Shown: positions 39,058 to 45,588 of the stretch, piece after piece
Position numbering within the stretch: position 1 is the first letter of the stretch
Layout: each line of letters begins with the position of its first letter
NCBI RefSeq assembly: GCF_035083965.1
Contig: NC_089739.1
Location: 11,768,001-11,832,000, forward strand
Origin: Branchiostoma lanceolatum
Taxonomy: Eukaryota > Chordata > Leptocardii > Amphioxiformes > Branchiostomatidae
Length of the DNA stretch: 64,000 bases
Direction of reading: 5' to 3'
Notes under the pieces: model-generated
What the model was told of the DNA's origin: nothing
Databases searched by the model: none
Seen by the model: the letters and a program-made list of their open reading frames with translations, nothing else
Position numbers and translations under genes: made by a program

Positions 39058-42000
39058 TCATTTCTTTAAGCAGTGGAACGACCCCAGTTATTCTCAAGAA
39101 TGTATGGCTCGGTGATTTCAGGACATTGATACCATATTCATAGAGTCGATTCCACATTACCGAGAGGGTGTTTGTTGCCTTTTGTTCTAACATTTACAAA
39201 ACCTTTGTAACAATCTATGTGAGATAAGTAACTGTTAAGAACAATTTCCAACATGTATTTGATGTTCTAGATATTTTCTGCTGTGTTCCAACATGTTAAA
39301 CAAATTTCCAACATTAAACACATTATTTGTATTAGTTTCTAAACTGTTGCAACATAGATAATTCATTTGTTTGAACATGTTCCAACATTCTACAAACATG
39401 GTATAACTGGGTCAGTGGGCTGGGAGCAGGGCAATTCACACATCCCTTCAAAGTATAGGGGATTAGGCCTAGGTACCATGCATAGACACCACAAGACAAA
39501 AGAGTTGCCAGTGTCCAGACGTGAATTCTAAAAATATACAGATGCTGACAATAGAGCGTGATTAGCACCTACTTTTATGGGGGCAATAACCTAAATCTAC
39601 CATTTTGAGAATGATGCAAAATGTTGGAACATGTTCCAACAGTGAAACAATCACACAGATGTTTGAAAATTGTTCTAAATAAAGAGATATTTGTGCAATT
39701 ACTTTCATAATATTTCCAAAATATGTAGATGAGTCAAACATGTTCAAACTTTCATTTCTAATAGTGTGAACACTCTGGAATTTTTTTGACTAAAATAGTC
39801 TTTTCTCTAAAATTGTTCAAACTTATCAGCAATTTCATCTGAAAACCCTCTTGGTGACATAGAATTGACTCTATGTTCATTCACTAAGTATGTACAGTAC
39901 ATCAAATAGAAAATTTTCAACCCGGTTTTTCAGTTTCTGCTGTCCGTGCTATACAATGTTTTCTTTCATCATACAAAATGACAAACTTTCTACGCACTTT
40001 TGATATCCAGATGACATGTACCAATCAATACAGGAGAAATGTGATCTAATGAGTAAACTGGAACATATTAAACTACTTAAGGCACTGACAAAGTCACTTA
40101 AAACATAATGTTTTAGTTGTATGAATGCTTTACAGCTTCCAGTATCTGTAGAATTCTAACCCTAACTGCGATTATCTTTATTTCACCTGCACAAGTTGGT
40201 GTAGCATCACTCCATGTACTGTTAGACTGGCAAGTGATATTGGCAGTCCCCCACAGCTGGTACCCGGCCATACAGGTGTACCTGACTGTCAATCCTGGTG
40301 TAAAGTTACTGTTCTTATCTCTCGTCCCATTGGCAGGCACACCAGGATCCCAGCAATGGTCTGCGACACGGCCTGAAAAAAGGACAAGGCAAAGTTAAGA
40401 ATCTTCTTCCTCGCAGTAACTGGTTCATACCTTTTTTTTAAACTACAACTTCAATCTTGTGTTGTTACAGTTTACCCCGGAATCCAGAGCAATTATACCG
40501 GCCCGCGTCCCGAGCTTACCCGGGCCTACCCTCCCGCTGGCCCCGACAAACTACCCCGCCCCACTTCCCGCTATAGCCCACAAGATCGGAGCTTGTTTGG
40601 CTTGCGGGAAGTGGGGCGAGGTACGTTGTCGGGCCAGCGGGAGGGTAGGTCCGAGGAAGCTCCGGGCGCGGGCCGGTGTAGGTCCGGGAAAGCTCGGTAC
40701 AATTGCTCTGGATTCCAGGGTAGTTACAGTTTTGCTTTACGGCTGTGAGTCGTGGACCATGGATGCTAGCTGCTTCGGAGACCAGGAAACTCGACGGAAC
40801 CTTCACCAAGATGTTGCGTGCCATATACACCGAACCTTGGTAGAGGCACACAACAAACAAACAACTCAATGGCACCCTTCCACCCATCTCTTCTGAAGTC
40901 AGGCGTCGTTGGTTAAGCCTCACTGGTAGGGGTGGGTACCGGTACAGAAAATTCAGGTCCGCGGCCGGTCCAGGTCCAGGTCCAGAGGGTCAGCTAGGTC
41001 CTGGTCCGGACCTGTACCTGTACCTGTACCTGTACCTGTACTTGATTAAAGTAATGTCGCAGTACATCATATTTTGAGAGCGAGACACAAGTAAATTAAG
41101 GTCTCTGTGTTCAAATTGTATATTAGAATAATGTGATTATTCTCGGTGCACACTAATGTGCACTTGCCGTCTGTTACTCATCTACATATGATTAACAGCT
41201 AACGTCTTCGAAAAAGGAAACCACGACTCGTTAAATCTGCTTATTTTGTATTAGACCGGTTATGTGTGACCGCCTGCTGGTAGCCTGGTACTGTGAATTT
41301 TCTAATCGGTCTATAGAAAATACCGGTTTTGTACCACCCCTAATCACTGGCCATGTTATTTGCCAGGTGAACCCGCTGGTAAACTGCTTATTCGGACACC
41401 AGAAACCACAAGGAGAGGAGGTCGTCCATACGTGACATAAAGAACATTATCGGATCGGAAACTTGTCTGAATAAAAAAGGCTCGATCGAAATGATGTATA
41501 GCAATAGAATACTGGATACTAAGCTTTGTGTATGCTCCTAGTATGACTATGTATGTATGCATATATGCATGGCAGTTCGCATTGAACAGCACACCATGGT
41601 TACTGTGTGAAGCGTTATCAAAGATCTTACTTATGTAGGATAACTGGAACCCCTGGCGAGTCCTTGAAATGTCAGACTTGAACCTCAGGAAGACCATGTT
41701 AGATGTGCTGGTGATAGGGGTGATTGGCGTCAATGGTTGGCCTGACAACCTGGAATAGATAGTCAAGATCAGGTACTCAAGCTAATATAAGAATCTAAGT
41801 TGGTTTTGGTTGTTTGCTTGCATTGCGTACCCGGTAAACCGCCTCATGCAACTGAAGAGTACAAGCTGCATATCCGGACAAACTTATTGGATCCACTCAC
41901 ACCGGGAAGGACAAATCAAGGGACCCTGGATTCGAACACAGGACCTCTTGGTTATGGGCAAAATACCCTGCCACTACGCAACCGCGATGCCCCTTTTTTT

Positions 42001-44941
42001 AGGACAGTTTTATTTCTTATACAGAATAATCAAGTGGGTGTTGTTTATGTGTTTGTAACATTACCTTTGTAACTCTGCAGCTATATCACTGGCTCCATCG
42101 AAGATGGTCAGAACGTCGTACTCTTCCTCAGTGTCGAAACTGTCGAACGTGAGACGAATGATGCTTCCTTCTGGTGCTGTGATTGACCACTTACAGTCCC
42201 CATTGTTGCCATAGTTACTTGGGTAGTTCGGTGACGTCACAGTACCTCCAGAGGAAGCCGCCAGGCTACCGCCGCATTCATCAGTCACTATGGGATCATG
42301 GAAACATTTACCCACCCTCCTGAAAGCAGAGCCCCTATCGCTCGATTCGTTAGCTCGCTCGCGTAGGGGCCCTGCTCTTCAGCCCCTGTAGACACGGTTC
42401 TGGCGACGTTACTGACAGTTGCTCATAAATGATTAATGAGCTATCTTTTTTGGCACAATTTGGCGGTTAATTTGTTCTTAACCTAAAGTAACGATGTGAG
42501 ACAAAACCTGATTGGTCGATAGCTTCCCAGCGTCCTTTGCGCTTTTGCTCTAGATGAGGTTTAGCAAACCCTCTGATTGGCTGAAGCTGTTTTGGTGGCA
42601 ACGGCGCCAAAGCCGTGTCTACGTATATACCGGGGCTAAAGAGCAGGGCCCCTACGCGAGCGAGCTAACGAATCGAGCGATAGGGGCTCTGCCTTCAGGA
42701 GTGTGTATTTACCGAGAGCAATTAGAATCCCGTAATTATCATGGAAGCTCATCTGTGTTGGTAGTAATCATAATACAATGCTACACTTTCTTCCAGCATT
42801 AAGGTATTCACTAATCAAATTGTCAACGTACGACTACTGTCGCCTTCTCCAGTATCAATAATGACCATACAAGAGGAGTATAAAGGAGGCCATATACATC
42901 AGGGCACTCCAGCCATCACTCAACAGAGACAGTGTGCGTTATAAACTTCCTGGCACGTTTGAACAATTGCTGACGTCATGTATCCGTAAAGACACGTGTC
43001 AATAAAGTCACGTGTCTGCAACTCTCGCGAGTTTACGTTCGGAAGTGATTAGTCATTATTGATCCTGAAGAAGGCGAAACTCAGGCAATTTAAGGCCTGT
43101 GACAATTTCTGTCGATCATGAATTTCGAACCGCTCAGTGACCGCAGGTAACCTGGCGAGGCCATCTCGTTTTTAGAATAGCCCAATCGGGTACAATGTAA
43201 CGTTATATTGCAAAAACAGGAATTTACTAAATATTTGGCATACTAACTACTTTTGGCGGGACTTATGAATAATAACAGTACAGATATTGATCAAATATCT
43301 ATCAAATATTGACACAAGTAGAGGCTATTAACAAAAAGGGACCCCCGTGGAAGCTGCAAAATGGTACAGGCCGAACATGTTCGAACGTTCGAAAGGCCCC
43401 CCGGGGTGTGGTATGGCGCGAAAACGGCGGGGAATTTACACATCAGCTTAAATCCCCGTAGTATTCCGGCTTTAAATGCTATTTCCCCGGTCAAAATCAC
43501 ATGATTCCTAGAAAAAGCAATGAATCTGTTAGTATTATACCTTACTGAAAAATATTATCCAAGGCTATTTGACCTTAGAATGATCATATTTTAGCAAGAG
43601 CAATTTTTGAGGGAAAATTAGAAAACAAATCACTGTTTTTAATGTTTTGGCCCCGAATAAAACACGATATCGTCAAATTAGACGAAATAGCCTTGGACAG
43701 ATTAATTTCAATTCTAATTATATCCTATGTCGTAAAAATTCAAGGTTAAAGTCCCTGCCCCCACCGGGGAATTCATAGATCAATGAATAGCAGTATTTTT
43801 TTCCCAAAATCTTTGTTTTTAACCCAAAAATATATGAGATTGAAAATTTTATTGTTTTGATATTCTAAATATTTGTTATTTCCATCATCTGGCCAATTTT
43901 TTTTTAAAGATAGATCGATACATCAAAAGTTACGTGCGAATAACTGCTAACCTAGCCAACCCCCAGGTGTCACAGGCCTTAATTGGGCTGAGAAGTGATC
44001 GTTGAAAATTTGATCCGTGAATACCTTAGAAAATTTAGCATTGTAATAGAATCCCGTAACTTTGCGGAGGAATTCTGCAGTTTGTCCAACCGTGTTGCCA
44101 AGGGACGTTATTAGGATTTGGTCAATCGCTGTACGTTAATGACAGTTTTTGAAAGGAGGGCATAGATTATAGTTTACCGAATGAGCTAACGGCGAAATGA
44201 CTGGCTTGTCTCCATATAAGGTCAAATACTGAAGCCTGGACTGCTGCGAATTGACGACAAGCCACAGATTTCAAAAGACGACTGAAAAGGAAACACATAA
44301 GTGTGTCCTGCAGGAATAAGCCCATAACGTAATTCTTTAAGTGACCAACTGGAATAAAAATAACAGAAAGTTATATTTTTGTCGATATGTACGATTTTGC
44401 TCTAGATGAAAGTAGGAATAGTCAGGTTATTTGTTGTTTCTATTCATCATATGAACCAGTTTTAGCTTCTCTTTTAGCTTACTAGAAATGTTGGGTATAA
44501 CAAGTAGCACTTTCTGTAAATAATAACTATATGGGATATTGGTTATTGAATGAGGTAGCATCAGTTCTTTCTTTTGGAACAGGATAGGATAGGTTCTTTT
44601 GTAACCATCTAGGAAACTATATATATTACTTCTGTAAATGCAGAAATGTTCGCGGGGATTTGATTTCGCGGTAAAGAGAAAATGGAGTGTTCGTAATGGT
44701 TTTGAGTTCGCGTTTGAAACAATAGTAGCGCTACAGTTACATAATGGAAACAATTTTCGCGGCGATTTTAAGTTCACGGTAAAGAGTTCACCGCAAAAAC
44801 CGTGAACATAAAACCACCGCGAACATGTCTGCATTTACAGTATCTTCTGCAACTCACTTTGATAGGATGAATCAGAGTAGTCATAGTCATAGCTGTAGGC
44901 ATTGGAACTGGAATCATCTGACTGAGAATCAGTGATCGGGG
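15679..44941 (-). CDS. Giant mosaic receptor fused to a Cys-loop ligand-gated ion channel
   Basis: Minus-strand exons in coding order: 44941-44858; 42287-42065, 41749-41631 (CUB); 40372-40187 (CCP); 38482-38291, 38136-38011, 37718-37527, 37426-37295, 36293-36102, 35335-35210, 34522-34331, 33921-33796 (four SRCR); 33365-33150, 32678-32516, 31991-31858, 31074-30915, 30117-30011 (YWTD); 29761-29486 (WxxW); 28537-28091 (F5/8C); 26722-26615 (EGF); 26129-25743 (CTLD); 23345-23229 (LDLa); 22935-22674, 22082-21919 (Fz); 21408-21187 (kringle); 20813-20625 (CCP); 20293-20181, 19425-19381, 19232-19123, 18324-18140, 17616-17275, 16609-16477, 16090-15679 (channel). All junction phases agree, giving about 6,180 coding bases. 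The start codon and signal peptide lie upstream and were not found. Predicted product: a membrane channel subunit with a very large adhesive or scavenger-type ectodomain. Splitting into two genes is possible but not supported by the CCP-channel junction. Confidence 0.75.
16633..17166. mobile_element. Inverted-repeat element with internal tandem motif
   Basis: Arms of about 80 bases (CAGCGAGCAGATTAATATTG..., TGTTTACAGCTT) are inverted at the two ends. The core is a run of CTTGAGATTTTATGAGAC-type units in both orientations (16795-17095). The element fills most of the 665-base intron between the M1-M2 and M3 exons of the channel. Confidence 0.7.
18140..20293 (-). CDS. Cys-loop receptor ligand-binding domain (four exons)
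   Basis: Exons 20293-20181 ([26 protein letters not shown]), 19425-19381 ([15 protein letters not shown]), 19232-19123 ([27 protein letters not shown]) and 18324-18140 ([14 protein letters not shown], then the Cys-loop). The Cys-loop is C-x13-C with FPAD in the middle. The loop D Trp (TWQD) is kept. The loop A Tyr, the loop B Trp and the adjacent Cys pair of loop C are absent, so a classical acetylcholine site is unlikely. The LBD end and pre-M1 region lie on exon 17616-17275. There is no signal peptide of its own. Confidence 0.87.
18745..19150. repeat. Partial duplication of channel exon 3 and its intron start
   Basis: Segments 18745-18898 and 19002-19150 are similar (TCTAATGAAAGGA, TAGATTGAAG.AGC, TAGAGTCAATA.TGGAGTCC). 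Both include the last codons of exon 19232-19123 (IWTP.LTLKR) and its GTACGT donor. A Penelope-like fragment (18899-19001) lies between them. Confidence 0.65.
19510..19800. repeat. Inverted Penelope-like repeat pair with hammerhead-like cores
   Basis: Two inverted arms carry CCGACGTTTCGGTGACC (19575-19608) and CTGAGGAAGGTGAC...GAAACGTCGG (19721-19753). The plus-strand arm fits CUGANGA, stem II (GGTGAC/GTCAC) and GAAACGUC. Intronic in the channel LBD. Confidence 0.6.
19838..20166 (-). repeat. Dispersed repeat with ATGGAGATA end and internal CA array
   Basis: Minus-strand copy: TCTCCATGAAAAATGGAGAT, CA/GT array (20037-20130), TCCGGACTATTGTAGTCAGC, CTCAAGAACCTCTTGATGG, then TTGGTATTGCAGCAGAACTT. 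Related copies: 22195-22520 (+), 32165-32510 (-), 38738-39020 (-), and fragments 1227-1375 (+) and 20990-21145 (-). Confidence 0.7.
20037..20130. repeat. (CA)n microsatellite inside a dispersed repeat
   Basis: A pure CA run embedded in the ATGGAGATA repeat copy at 19838-20166. Confidence 0.9.
20625..20813 (-). CDS. Sushi/CCP domain next to the channel
   Basis: A 189-base phase 1-1 exon encodes [34 protein letters not shown] and YDKPSC. Four Cys, standard CCP. It ends in phase 1, and only 331 intronic bases separate it from the first channel exon, which also starts in phase 1. Confidence 0.9.
21187..21408 (-). CDS. Kringle domain
   Basis: A phase 1-1 exon of 74 codons encodes [35 protein letters not shown] and CDVIPCG. 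Six Cys and the NYCRNP signature are diagnostic of kringles. Fz followed by kringle is also the order in ROR receptors, but here a CCP and an ion channel follow instead of a kinase. Confidence 0.92.
21714..21786. repeat. (CA)n microsatellite
   Basis: CA run in the intron between the Fz and kringle exons. Confidence 0.9.
21919..22935 (-). CDS. Frizzled-type cysteine-rich domain (two exons, reduced Cys set)
   Basis: Exons 22935-22674 and 22082-21919, joined by a phase-2 intron through an ATG codon. Landmarks are [25 protein letters not shown] and [11 protein letters not shown]. Canonical CRDs have ten Cys; here the positions before HPEL (Tyr) and after F-V (Ser) lack Cys, while others are kept. 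The domain could bind Wnt or lipid ligands as known CRDs do, but the loss makes this uncertain. Confidence 0.82.
22195..22520 (+). repeat. Dispersed repeat, ATGGAGATA family, copy with short GT tract
   Basis: Plus-strand copy starting ATCTCCATGAAAAATGGAGA, with only a short GTGTCTGT tract, then AACTCAAGAACCTCTTGATGG and GGTACTGCAGCAGAACGTCC. Lies in the intron of the Frizzled-type domain. Confidence 0.68.
23229..23345 (-). CDS. LDL-receptor class A domain
   Basis: A 117-base phase 1-1 exon encodes six Cys and ends [16 protein letters not shown], the Ca2+-binding acidic signature of LDLa repeats. It lies just before the Frizzled-type module. Confidence 0.88.
24238..25130. repeat. Intronic segment with repeated GGTAAYGGAGMTTAC motifs
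   Basis: The 15-base motif occurs at 24386-24400, twice as a perfect 30-base palindrome at 24706-24735, at 24884-24898 and at 25066-25080. No coding frame is convincing. It may be a foldback element with subterminal binding sites; family unknown. Confidence 0.5.
25595..25740. mobile_element. Foldback MITE, CTGTAAATGCAG family, copy 1
   Basis: Ends CTGTAAATGCAG and GCATTTACAG with inner repeats of TTCGCGGTGG and ACCACGCGAAC. It abuts the 3' end of the C-type lectin exon (exon ends at 25743). Confidence 0.7.
25743..26129 (-). CDS. C-type lectin-like domain with EPN and WND motifs
   Basis: One phase 1-1 exon of 129 codons starts [17 protein letters not shown]. It has [19 protein letters not shown], the mannose-type Ca2+ motif E-P-N, then a WND motif and CSSAYKFIC. 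The Ca2+-site residues are intact, so sugar binding is plausible (inferred). The donor (GTGCTG) is weak, and a foldback MITE begins within a few bases of it. Confidence 0.9.
26615..26722 (-). CDS. EGF-like domain (LRP type)
   Basis: A 108-base phase 1-1 exon encodes [21 protein letters not shown] and DLQEDGVTC, with the last Cys codon split by the intron. The six-Cys spacing is that of EGF modules paired with YWTD propellers. It sits two modules downstream of the propeller instead of beside it. Confidence 0.82.
27067..27277. mobile_element. MITE with about 60-base inverted ends
   Basis: GTGCTACGATTTCCT and ATATCGCATATCATAGC near the left end recur inverted at the right end (GCTATGATATGCGATATCG, AGGAAATCGTAGCAC). 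Intronic between the F5/8C and EGF exons. Confidence 0.6.
27397..27430 (-). ncRNA. Hammerhead-like core, diverged
   Basis: The minus strand reads CTGACGA, an imperfect stem II (AAGTAGC-GGAT-GCTTCTT) and GAAACGTC. Same family as 28607-28640, 1.2 kb away in the same orientation. Confidence 0.5.
28091..28537 (-). CDS. F5/8 type C (discoidin) domain
   Basis: One phase 1-1 exon of 149 codons. Landmarks are [37 protein letters not shown]-like [13 protein letters not shown] and YLRELDLFG. These match discoidin-type jelly-roll domains that bind glycans or lipids. No flanking Cys pair is obvious, so this resembles Cys-poor discoidin variants. Confidence 0.82.
28607..28640 (-). ncRNA. Hammerhead ribozyme core (Penelope-type, short stem III)
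   Basis: The minus strand reads CTGACGA, stem II AGACAGC-GGAT-GCTGTCT, then GAAACGTC. That is the complete conserved core (CUGANGA ... GAAA) with a two-base-pair stem III and a GUC cleavage triplet. Bases after GUC (TGCCTG) can partly pair with bases before CTGACGA (GTTAGTCA) as stem I. Activity would probably need a dimer. Confidence 0.65.
29486..29761 (-). CDS. WxxW (mucin/CILP-type) domain
   Basis: A single phase 1-1 exon of 92 codons. Landmarks are [41 protein letters not shown] and [10 protein letters not shown], which match the WxxW domain known from gel-forming mucins and CILP. It lies between the YWTD propeller and the F5/8C domain. Confidence 0.87.
30011..33365 (-). CDS. YWTD (LDL-receptor class B) beta-propeller, five exons
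   Basis: Exons 33365-33150, 32678-32516, 31991-31858, 31074-30915 and 30117-30011, with intron phases 1, 2, 1, 2 inside. YWTD-type motifs are LYWMD, IYWTN, MYWIN, LYYSS and IYWTQ, with a sixth weaker blade in the last exon. That fits a six-bladed propeller like those of LRP proteins and nidogen, which bind protein ligands. In LRPs an EGF module usually follows directly; here a WxxW and an F5/8C module come between. Confidence 0.85.
30579..30857 (+). mobile_element. LINE fragment, ORF2 C-terminal end, open for 92 codons
   Basis: Reads [20 protein letters not shown] ... [11 protein letters not shown] ... [10 protein letters not shown] and ends in TAA. The LRWFGH and GRP..RW.D motifs are typical of LINE ORF2 tails. 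It has no internal stop, so it may be recent. It sits antisense in an intron of the YWTD propeller. Confidence 0.72.
31710..31742 (+). ncRNA. Hammerhead ribozyme core
   Basis: Reads CTGAAGA, stem II GGTGTCT-GAC-AGACACC, then GAAACGTC. The AGC after GUC can pair with GCT just before CTGAAGA, a short stem I. Intronic in the YWTD region. Confidence 0.6.
32165..32510 (-). repeat. Dispersed repeat, ATGGAGATA family
   Basis: Minus-strand copy ending TTTACATGGAGATAATC on the plus strand, six bases from the second YWTD exon (ends at 32516). Confidence 0.62.
33474..33605. repeat. (GAT)n/(TAA)n trinucleotide array
   Basis: Long ATG/GAT array passing into TAA units, in the intron between the last SRCR and the first YWTD exon. 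Confidence 0.85.
33796..34522 (-). CDS. SRCR domain 4 (two exons)
   Basis: Exons 34522-34331 and 33921-33796, phase 1-1. Landmarks are [56 protein letters not shown] and DAGVVCG. The four SRCR copies are very alike, including DNA shared around TACGAGCAGTTAAACAGGCT, consistent with tandem duplication or ongoing gene conversion. Confidence 0.9.
34540..34812 (-). repeat. tRNA-related SINE-like repeat
   Basis: The plus strand contains ACTTGAACCCCGGTCCTTCT and CAGACCACTACACCACAG, the complement of tRNA-like promoter boxes. Lies in the intron before SRCR domain 4. Shorter tRNA-like pieces: 8785-8830 (+), 30465-30530 (-), 41850-41990 (-), 52625-52700 (+). Confidence 0.5.
35210..36293 (-). CDS. SRCR domain 3 (two exons)
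   Basis: Exons 36293-36102 and 35335-35210, phase 1-1. Landmarks are [55 protein letters not shown] and DAGVVCG. The 766-base intron between the half-domains holds an inverted Penelope-like repeat (about 35690-35995). Confidence 0.9.
35685..35995. repeat. Inverted Penelope-like repeat pair
   Basis: Arms contain ACCGACGTTTCGGTGACCAT and GAAGAAGGTGACAGATGG...GAAACGTCGG. Same family as 19510-19800, slightly decayed in the CUGANGA box. Lies in the intron of SRCR domain 3. Confidence 0.58.
36818..37218. repeat. Hexanucleotide array grading into (AACCTT)n, telomere-like
   Basis: About 400 bases of six-base units. Diverged (TTTAAT, AATCTC, AATCCT) at the left, they become about 20 pure AACCTT units at 37076-37198. 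The complement is TTAAGG, one change from TTAGGG. Lies in an SRCR intron. Confidence 0.85.
37295..37718 (-). CDS. SRCR domain 2 (two exons)
   Basis: Exons 37718-37527 and 37426-37295. Landmarks are [46 protein letters not shown] and DAGVVC. The second exon runs two codons past the last Cys (Leu-Thr) to a GTACGT donor, unlike the other three copies, which end at Gly. Six Cys, group A pattern. Confidence 0.88.
37725..37850. repeat. AT-rich minisatellite (AAAATACGATATAT)n
   Basis: About eight imperfect units, then a GAATAT run, beside the acceptor of SRCR domain 2. Confidence 0.75.
38011..38482 (-). CDS. SRCR domain 1 (two exons)
   Basis: Exons 38482-38291 (64 codons) and 38136-38011 (42 codons), both phase 1-1. 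Landmarks are [49 protein letters not shown] and VGVVCG. Six Cys across two exons is the known pattern of group A SRCR domains. SRCR domains bind microbial, lipid or protein ligands in scavenger-type receptors. Confidence 0.9.
38738..39060 (-). repeat. Dispersed repeat, ATGGAGATA family, followed by a TA array
   Basis: Minus-strand copy with GCTGCAGTACCAAGGTCACA and CAGAGGTTTTTGGGTTATGC, then an ACAGACAGAC tract, then a (TA)n run at 39008-39054. Confidence 0.62.
40187..40372 (-). CDS. Sushi/CCP domain (N-terminal copy)
   Basis: A 186-base phase 1-1 exon encodes one CCP module with four Cys: [25 protein letters not shown] and WSDATPTC. This matches complement control protein repeats of about 60 residues. 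It lies between the CUB and the first SRCR. Confidence 0.88.
40473..40722. mobile_element. 250-bp foldback MITE with 8-9 bp target duplication
   Basis: Ends TACCCCGGAATCCAGAGC and GCTCTGGATTCCAGGGTA are inverted, and much of the GC-rich body is also palindromic. GTTACAGTT flanks both sides (40464-40472, 40723-40731). It is inserted into a LINE fragment. Confidence 0.72.
40723..41470 (+). mobile_element. LINE ORF2 fragment split by a nested hAT-type MITE
   Basis: [13 protein letters not shown], then [14 protein letters not shown] (shifted frame), [17 protein letters not shown], the MITE at 40927-41342, then [13 protein letters not shown] and RRGGRP. These are the usual order of motifs near the end of LINE ORF2. 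Several frame changes mark it as decayed. Confidence 0.65.
40927..41342. mobile_element. hAT-type MITE, copy 1
   Basis: Ends TAGGGGTGGGTACCGGT and the inverse (ACCACCCCTA), with an eight-base near-duplicate CTCACTGG/ATCACTGG on the flanks (40919-40926, 41343-41350). This end type and target length are usual for hAT elements. Nested in a LINE fragment. Contains short TACCTG repeats. Confidence 0.7.
41631..42287 (-). CDS. CUB domain (two exons)
   Basis: Exons 42287-42065 and 41749-41631, split by a phase-2 intron. The first has [26 protein letters not shown] and [20 protein letters not shown], all standard CUB landmarks including acidic residues that can bind Ca2+. The second has [14 protein letters not shown] and GFQLSY, the usual CUB end. 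CUB domains mediate protein-protein and ligand binding outside cells. A 394-bp inverted-repeat element starts 25 bases upstream of the first exon. Confidence 0.9.
42313..42706. mobile_element. 394-bp element with about 90-base inverted ends
   Basis: Both ends carry the palindromic partner of GCAGAGCCCCTATCGCTCGA and GGGGCCCTGCTCTT. ATTTACC is repeated on the flanks (42306-42312, 42707-42713). It lies 25 bases upstream of the CUB exon acceptor. Confidence 0.7.
44632..44840. mobile_element. Foldback MITE, CTGTAAATGCAG family, copy 2
   Basis: Same ends and TTCGCGG/CCGCGAA internal repeats. It ends 17 bases from the 3' edge of exon 44858-44941. Confidence 0.7.
44858..44941 (-). CDS. Ser/Tyr/Asp-rich exon, first exon found of the mosaic channel gene
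   Basis: Acceptor TTTTTTCAG and donor GTGAGT bound an 84-base phase 1-1 exon. It encodes a low-complexity segment of Ser, Asp and Tyr (for example [10 protein letters not shown]), possibly a tyrosine-sulfation or linker region. Its last base joins the CUB exon to make ATG (Met). No signal peptide exon was recognised upstream, so the N-terminus is open. Confidence 0.6.
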
Positions 44942-45109
44942 CTGAAAAAAGACAGTATGAAAATTTAACTACGTTTGCTCTCAACAGTTGCTTGGAGTTT
45001 TAAGATGAAATGTTGTTTAATATGCCTCAATTTCAGACATTATTATCCAAATAATCCAACAGCATTAAAACCGAGAACTGTGCCTTCAACCTAAAACAAG
45101 GCGTACAGT

Positions 45110-45588
45110 TATTATTATTGGGTAGGCCGACTACTCTCTCTTCGCAGCCAGGGGCTGAATTGCTAGGAACGCACACTTGGCGGGGCTAGATCGCAAGGGT
45201 CTGGATCGGCTGCCATTCGGCGCTAAGTCAATTGCCCCATGTGTGGCCAAAGGACTGTAGGTTTTGTACCACTTACACCGGGAAGGACCCCTACTCTTTT
45301 CGATAAGTGTGTTGGGTTCTTTAACGTGCTTGAGTTAATCGTGGCTCTCCTCAAACACGGCACCTCCATTTAACGTCCTATCCGAGGGCGTTAAATTGAG
45401 GTGCCGAGGGACGTCCCTAATCGTATCTAGGTACTCATTTTAACCTGAGTGAAGTGGGAAAGTAGGAAAAGTAGTGAAAGTGCCTTTCCCAAAGCACAAC
45501 GTCAACGGGACAAATCAAGGAACCCCGGATTCGAACCCGGTATCTCTGGGTTCTGGGGACAAACACTACGCCACCGCGACGCCAGATG
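45110..45588 (-). repeat. tRNA-related SINE-like repeat, copy 1
   Basis: The plus strand ends GGATTCGAACCCGGTATCTC ... CACTACGCCACCGCGACGCC, the complement of a tRNA-like B box and A box region. The body has GGGTTCTTTAACGTGCTT and TTTAACGTCCTATCCGAGGG, shared with 51000-51415. Confidence 0.55.

Noticed and set aside
45525-45588. tRNA gene candidate (GGATTCGAACCCGG on the plus strand, B box in complement)
   Set aside because: No full cloverleaf. The sequence belongs to a longer SINE-like repeat, as do the other tRNA-like pieces.
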